Shown: positions 4,899 through 7,972 of the stretch, in pieces
Position numbering within the stretch: the stretch's first letter is position 1
Layout of the letters: every line of letters begins with the position of its first letter
Assembly (NCBI GenBank): GCA_041844835.1
Contig: JBGZBU010000036.1
Span: 1 to 7,972, forward strand
Origin: CAUUCX01 sp041844835
GTDB taxonomy: Bacteria > Bacillota > Clostridia > Peptostreptococcales > Anaerovoracaceae
Reading direction: 5' to 3'
DNA: 7,972 bases
The notes under the pieces: model-generated
What the model was told of the DNA's origin: nothing
Databases searched by the model: none
The model's input: the letters and a program-made list of their open reading frames with translations, nothing else
Made by a program: the position numbers and the translations under genes

Positions 4899-5120
4899 TT
4901 GAGGACACTTAAAGATGTAAAAACGGGAGAGAGCGTGACGATCGTCAAATTGCAGGGCGAGGGCCCTGTGAAGAGGAGGATCATGGATATGGGGCTTACC
5001 AAAGGTGTAGAGGTCTATGTCAGAAAGGTGGCTCCACTCGGAGATCCGGTGGAAATCACGGTCAGAGGATACGAGTTATCCATCAGAAAATTTGACGCCG
5101 AAAACATCATTGTCGAATAG
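4899..5120 (+). CDS. feoA: FeoA family ferrous iron transport accessory protein, copy 2
   Basis: A 73-residue SH3-like FeoA. Signature stretches are PVKRRIMDMGLTKGVEVYVR, then KVAPLGDPVEITVRGYELSI and a closing RKFDAENIIVE. The APLGDP-type loop and the RGYELS(I/L)RK ending are the common FeoA pattern. The start is taken as TTG 4899 because AGAGGTGA (4884-4891) is placed 8 nt before it and homologous FeoAs begin near this point. The upstream in-frame GTG at 4878 would put the ribosome binding site inside the coding region. It precedes feoB by about 150 bp and is the likelier direct partner of FeoB. It is probably cytosolic and contacts the FeoB N-terminal domain, as shown for the family elsewhere. 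Confidence 0.92.
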   Translation: MRTLKDVKTGESVTIVKLQGEGPVKRRIMDMGLTKGVEVYVRKVAPLGDPVEITVRGYELSIRKFDAENIIVE

Positions 5121-5168
5121 ACTGTCGATTAGGCGTTGTTCAGGCAGGCATTATTCAATAGTTGCTCG

Positions 5169-5182
5169 GGCGCGGGAGCGCC
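5169..5182 (+). promoter_or_regulatory. GC hairpin between feoA copy 2 and feoB
   Basis: GGCGC-GGGA-GCGCC is a perfect 5-bp stem with a GNRA-like tetraloop (GGGA). It is followed only by GCTTTAAA, too few T for a good terminator. It could stabilise the 3' end of the upstream message after processing, or partly end transcription. Confidence 0.35.
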
Positions 5183-5213
5183 GCTTTAAATCATAGGTTT
5201 GTAAACAGCCGTT

Positions 5214-5235
5214 TTATCGCGTTATCGCGTTTTTT
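5214..5235 (+). promoter_or_regulatory. Tandem TTATCGCG with hairpin and T6 ahead of feoB
   Basis: TTATCGCG is repeated twice in tandem (5214-5229). The two CGCG parts can pair around a TTAT loop, and six T follow directly (5230-5235). The stem is only 4 bp, so this is at best a weak terminator or attenuator, about 26 nt before the feoB ribosome binding site. Confidence 0.3.
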
Positions 5236-5273
5236 CGCATGTGACGGACGGCTTATTCCAAGGGAGGATGTCA

Positions 5274-7457
5274 ATGGCAATAAAAATAGCATTGATAGGT
5301 AACCCGAATTCGGGGAAAACCACACTGTTTAACGCCCTTACCGGTGCCAATCAGCATGTCGGCAACTGGCCGGGAGTTACAGTAGAAAAAAAAGAAGGAA
5401 AGTTAAAGAAGCATAAGGACGTAATCGTTACGGACCTGCCCGGTATTTATTCACTCTCACCATACAGTCTGGAAGAGGTGGTAAGCCGTAACTATATACT
5501 GAACGAGAAACCGGATGTCGTGATAAATCTGGTAGATGCATCCAATATTGAAAGGAATCTCTATCTGACGACACAGGTTTTGGAACTCGGAGTTCCGGTG
5601 GTCATGGCGCTTAATATGATCGATGTCGCGGATGCCCGTGGAGATAAAATCGACGACAAAAAACTTGCGGATGATTTGGGCTGCGAGATAGTCAGGACAT
5701 CGGCGCTCAAGGGCAAAGGTGTGGATGAGCTTGTAAAAAAAGCGCTGGAAGTTGCAAAACTCCCACAGAAAACTCAGAGCTCGCAGAAATTTTCTGACAA
5801 AGTTGAAAGTGCAATCCTTGAAATCGAAAAGAGCGTAGAAGGTGCGGTTCCTGCCGAGCAGGCGAGATGGTATGCCGTTAAGCTTTTCGAGAACGATCGG
5901 GAAACGATTGCGCGCGCAAAATTTACTCCTGAAGTTTATAGTCGTGCCGATGAACTTAGAAAATCGATTGAAGCGGAGAGAGACGACGACGCTGAGAGCA
6001 TCATAACGGATGAGCGTTATAACAACATAACCGCTATCGTAGGAAACAGCGTGCAGAAAAAAGCGATCAAAGAAAGCACATCGGATAAAATTGACAGAAT
6101 CATCACAAACAGGTTGCTCGCGCTTCCGATTTTCGCGGCAATCATGTTCCTTGTATACTGGCTGTCGATCTCCACGATCGGAACCATAGGGACGGATTGG
6201 GTAAATGACGTCCTTTTCGGGGATGGCGGAATCCCTGCCCTTGCGGAACGCGGTCTTTCTGCAATCGGCGCATCGGATCTGATTATGAGTCTTGTAATAG
6301 ACGGAATTATCGCGGGAGTCGGTGCCGTTTTGGGATTCGTTCCTCAGATAGTGGTGCTGTATCTGTGCCTTTCCATCCTGGAAGATGTCGGATATATGGC
6401 GCGAATTGCGTTTATAATGGATAGAATTTTCAGGAAATTCGGGCTGTCCGGGAAATCGTTTATTCCGATTCTGATCGGAACCGGCTGCTCCGTTCCGGGA
6501 ATAATGGGAACGAGAACCATTGAAAACGAAAAAGACAGAAGAATGACCATAATAGTTTCAACATTTATGCCTTGCGGAGCTAAACTTCCGATCATTGCGC
6601 TTGTTGTAAACGGTATATTCGCGGGTGCATGGTACATGGCGCCGATAACATATTTCGTGGCGATTTTCGGAATAGTCGTTTCAGGTATCATCCTCAAAAA
6701 GACGCAGATGTTCCTGGGCGATCCGGCTCCGTTCATCATGGAGCTTCCGGCTTATCACGCGCCTAAAGCAAAAGGTGTACTGATCCATACATGGGAGAGA
6801 GCTAAAGCATTTATGATCAAAGCCGGTACCGTTATTTTGCTCGCCACCATCGTTCTCTGGCTGCTCATGAGATTCACGCCGTCGTTCAAGCTGATTGATT
6901 TTGAAGAGGCGGGAGAACAGTCGATACTGGCGGTTATAGGAAGCGCAATCGCTCCGATATTCAAACCGCTCGGCTTCGGAACGTGGGAGGCTACAATTGC
7001 GACATTCACGGGTCTGATTGCTAAAGAACAGCTGATTTCCACATTCGGAATCATGACCAATCTCGGAAACGTCGATCCTGAGCTTGCAAATGAAATGGGA
7101 ACTCCGCTTCATGCAATGGTGCAGAGCATGTTTACGGCGGCGGGAGCATATTCATTCCTTATTTTCAACCTCTTCTGCACTCCTTGCGTCGCTGCGATCG
7201 GTGCGATCAGAAGAGAGATGAACAGCAGGAAGTGGACATGGATTGCGATAGTATATCAGCTGGCATTTGCGTACTGCGTATCGCTTATCATATATCAAAT
7301 CGGTTCCGTGCTCATAGACGGCGCGTCATTCGGTGTTGGCACCGCGGTGGCGATCATTGTACTTATCCTGGGGATATATCTGCTCGTCCGCAGACCTAGG
7401 AAATCCGCAAAAAGTGAAGTTCTGAGCAGTGGCGCCGTGAGCGGGTCCGTAAAGTAA
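5274..7457 (+). CDS. feoB: Ferrous iron transport protein B (FeoB), GTP-dependent Fe(II) transporter
   Basis: A 727-residue cytoplasmic-membrane transporter that imports Fe(II). The N-terminal G domain is intact: G1 GNPNSGKTT (9-17), switch region NWPGVTVE (31-38), G3 DLPG (54-57), G4 NMID (114-117) and G5 SALKG (143-147). A helical spacer domain covers about 168-270. The membrane part (about 280-706) holds two gate domains, with GTGCSVPG (402-409), FMPCGAKLP (431-439, Cys434) and FNLFCTPCVA (631-640, Cys635 and Cys638), conserved positions of the family. Length is normal and there is no frameshift. The start ATG 5274 lies 6 nt after AGGGAGG (5261-5267); GTG 5241 and ATG 5268 are in frame but badly placed. 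It is preceded by two feoA genes and followed by the FeoB-associated Cys-rich gene, the usual clostridial layout. Confidence 0.97.
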   Translation: MAIKIALIGNPNSGKTTLFNALTGANQHVGNWPGVTVEKKEGKLKKHKDVIVTDLPGIYSLSPYSLEEVVSRNYILNEKPDVVINLVDASNIERNLYLTTQVLELGVPVVMALNMIDVADARGDKIDDKKLADDLGCEIVRTSALKGKGVDELVKKALEVAKLPQKTQSSQKFSDKVESAILEIEKSVEGAVPAEQARWYAVKLFENDRETIARAKFTPEVYSRADELRKSIEAERDDDAESIITDERYNNITAIVGNSVQKKAIKESTSDKIDRIITNRLLALPIFAAIMFLVYWLSISTIGTIGTDWVNDVLFGDGGIPALAERGLSAIGASDLIMSLVIDGIIAGVGAVLGFVPQIVVLYLCLSILEDVGYMARIAFIMDRIFRKFGLSGKSFIPILIGTGCSVPGIMGTRTIENEKDRRMTIIVSTFMPCGAKLPIIALVVNGIFAGAWYMAPITYFVAIFGIVVSGIILKKTQMFLGDPAPFIMELPAYHAPKAKGVLIHTWERAKAFMIKAGTVILLATIVLWLLMRFTPSFKLIDFEEAGEQSILAVIGSAIAPIFKPLGFGTWEATIATFTGLIAKEQLISTFGIMTNLGNVDPELANEMGTPLHAMVQSMFTAAGAYSFLIFNLFCTPCVAAIGAIRREMNSRKWTWIAIVYQLAFAYCVSLIIYQIGSVLIDGASFGVGTAVAIIVLILGIYLLVRRPRKSAKSEVLSSGAVSGSVK

Positions 7458-7536
7458 ACGCAGCGGTTACCCAAAATAAAACAGAAAACAGTGCAAATCG
7501 TTGCTTGCGTTTGAGTACAGATCGGAGGGAACAAAA

Positions 7537-7746
7537 ATGAAAAATGCGGTTAATATTGCCGATGTTTCGGTTCTGGCTGTTATTGCGGTTGTCGTTGTCT
7601 TGGTGATAATGTACATGGTGCGCAGAAAAAAGCAGGGCGGATCCTGCGCGGGATGCTCTTCAAACTGTTCCGGCGCGAGCAGCGGTTGCGGTTGTCATTC
7701 CGAAAAAATGCGTGACGAAGATACCGATTCGATCAACGGCGAATAA
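7537..7746 (+). CDS. FeoB-associated Cys-rich membrane protein
   Basis: A 69-residue peptide with one membrane helix (about 8-28) followed by positive RRKK, so the tail should be cytosolic. The tail has six Cys in 16 residues (CAGCSSNCSGASSGCGC), then His and an acidic end (DEDTDSINGE). This matches the small proteins found right after feoB in many Firmicutes and presumed to help FeoB, perhaps by handling Fe(II) or by taking the role of FeoC; the mechanism is not proven. The ATG is chosen because CGGAGGG (7523-7529) lies 7 nt upstream. A TTG at 7501 would add 12 non-conserved residues. It follows feoB by 79 bp with no terminator seen, so it is probably co-transcribed. Confidence 0.88.
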   Translation: MKNAVNIADVSVLAVIAVVVVLVIMYMVRRKKQGGSCAGCSSNCSGASSGCGCHSEKMRDEDTDSINGE

Positions 7747-7816
7747 ATTAAGAATAAGCAAAACAAATAATCCGAATACTGATCTGCATATGAATATGAA
7801 AGGGAAGGAAAAAGAA

Positions 7817-7972
7817 ATGGAAAAAAGCCTGTTATTAAAGAAGTCTATAGCATTGCTGCTGTCAGTTTCTATGATACTCGGCAGCGGTGTTGCGGGAATA
7901 GGCACAGAAGGGGTTTATGCGGACAACGCCGTCTCCGGGAGCAAGGGGACGCATTGGGCAGACGGCACAATG
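7817..7972 (+). CDS. Secreted or cell-wall protein, N-terminal part only
   Basis: The first 52 residues of a protein that continues past the right edge. It begins with a clear signal peptide: lysines (MEKSLLLKK), a hydrophobic core (SIALLLSVSMILGSG) and a likely cut after VYA (residue 34-35, before DNAV). The mature part starts with KGTHWADGTM, whose HWA is reminiscent of the start of an S-layer homology repeat, but too little is present to call it. AGGGAAGG (7801-7808) sits 8 nt before the ATG at 7817. In-frame ATGs at 7790 and 7796 lack a ribosome binding site. It lies 70 bp after the FeoB-associated gene with no terminator between, so it may be the last visible member of the feo transcript. 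Confidence 0.75.
   Translation, partial: MEKSLLLKKSIALLLSVSMILGSGVAGIGTEGVYADNAVSGSKGTHWADGTM

Noticed and set aside
6344..7112. Three long antisense open frames within feoB
   Set aside because: Long shadows are expected opposite a conserved gene of this length. The feoB frame explains the sequence completely.

Overview
The window reads as chromosomal DNA from an anaerobic, low-to-mid GC Gram-positive bacterium, most likely a clostridial Firmicute. The reasons are strong AGGAGG-type ribosome binding sites, frequent GTG and TTG starts, and a ferrous-iron locus with two small FeoA proteins, a full-length FeoB and a tiny Cys-rich FeoB-associated membrane protein. The species cannot be named from this sequence. 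No mobile element, CRISPR array, rRNA or tRNA gene was seen.

Layout from left to right. Positions 1-250 are non-coding and hold a possible leftward promoter, a GC hairpin and a ribosome binding site for a gene that would start at the left edge. An AraC-family regulator (minus strand, 251-1282) is divergent from a MATE efflux transporter (plus strand, start near 1467, end 2840). Their shared 184-bp gap carries candidate promoters for both and two inverted repeats. MATE converges on a two-gene chromate-transporter (CHR) operon on the minus strand (4059 to 2873) whose genes overlap by 4 nt. Its predicted promoter lies near 4262-4290. This gives a leader of about 196 nt with repeats and a long-range G5/C5 pairing, and there are two inverted repeats around the promoter.

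From 4398 onward everything reads rightward and concerns ferrous iron uptake: a promoter with a TTAGC/GCTAA palindrome over its -10 box, feoA copy 1, a likely terminator, tandem TTATAAC heptamers forming promoter-like boxes, feoA copy 2, feoB, and the FeoB-associated Cys-rich protein. The window ends in the first 52 residues of a secreted protein with a signal peptide.

How the genes work together: FeoB is the inner-membrane Fe(II) transporter with its own G-protein domain, FeoA proteins are its small cytosolic SH3-like partners, and the Cys-rich peptide is a membrane-anchored accessory. The AraC/MATE pair looks like a self-contained regulator plus efflux pump. The CHR pair probably forms a two-subunit oxyanion transporter. 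All gene families here are known. The less ordinary content is regulatory: the metal-regulator-like palindrome, the slippable -10 repeats and the structured CHR leader. I do not see an obviously new multi-gene system.
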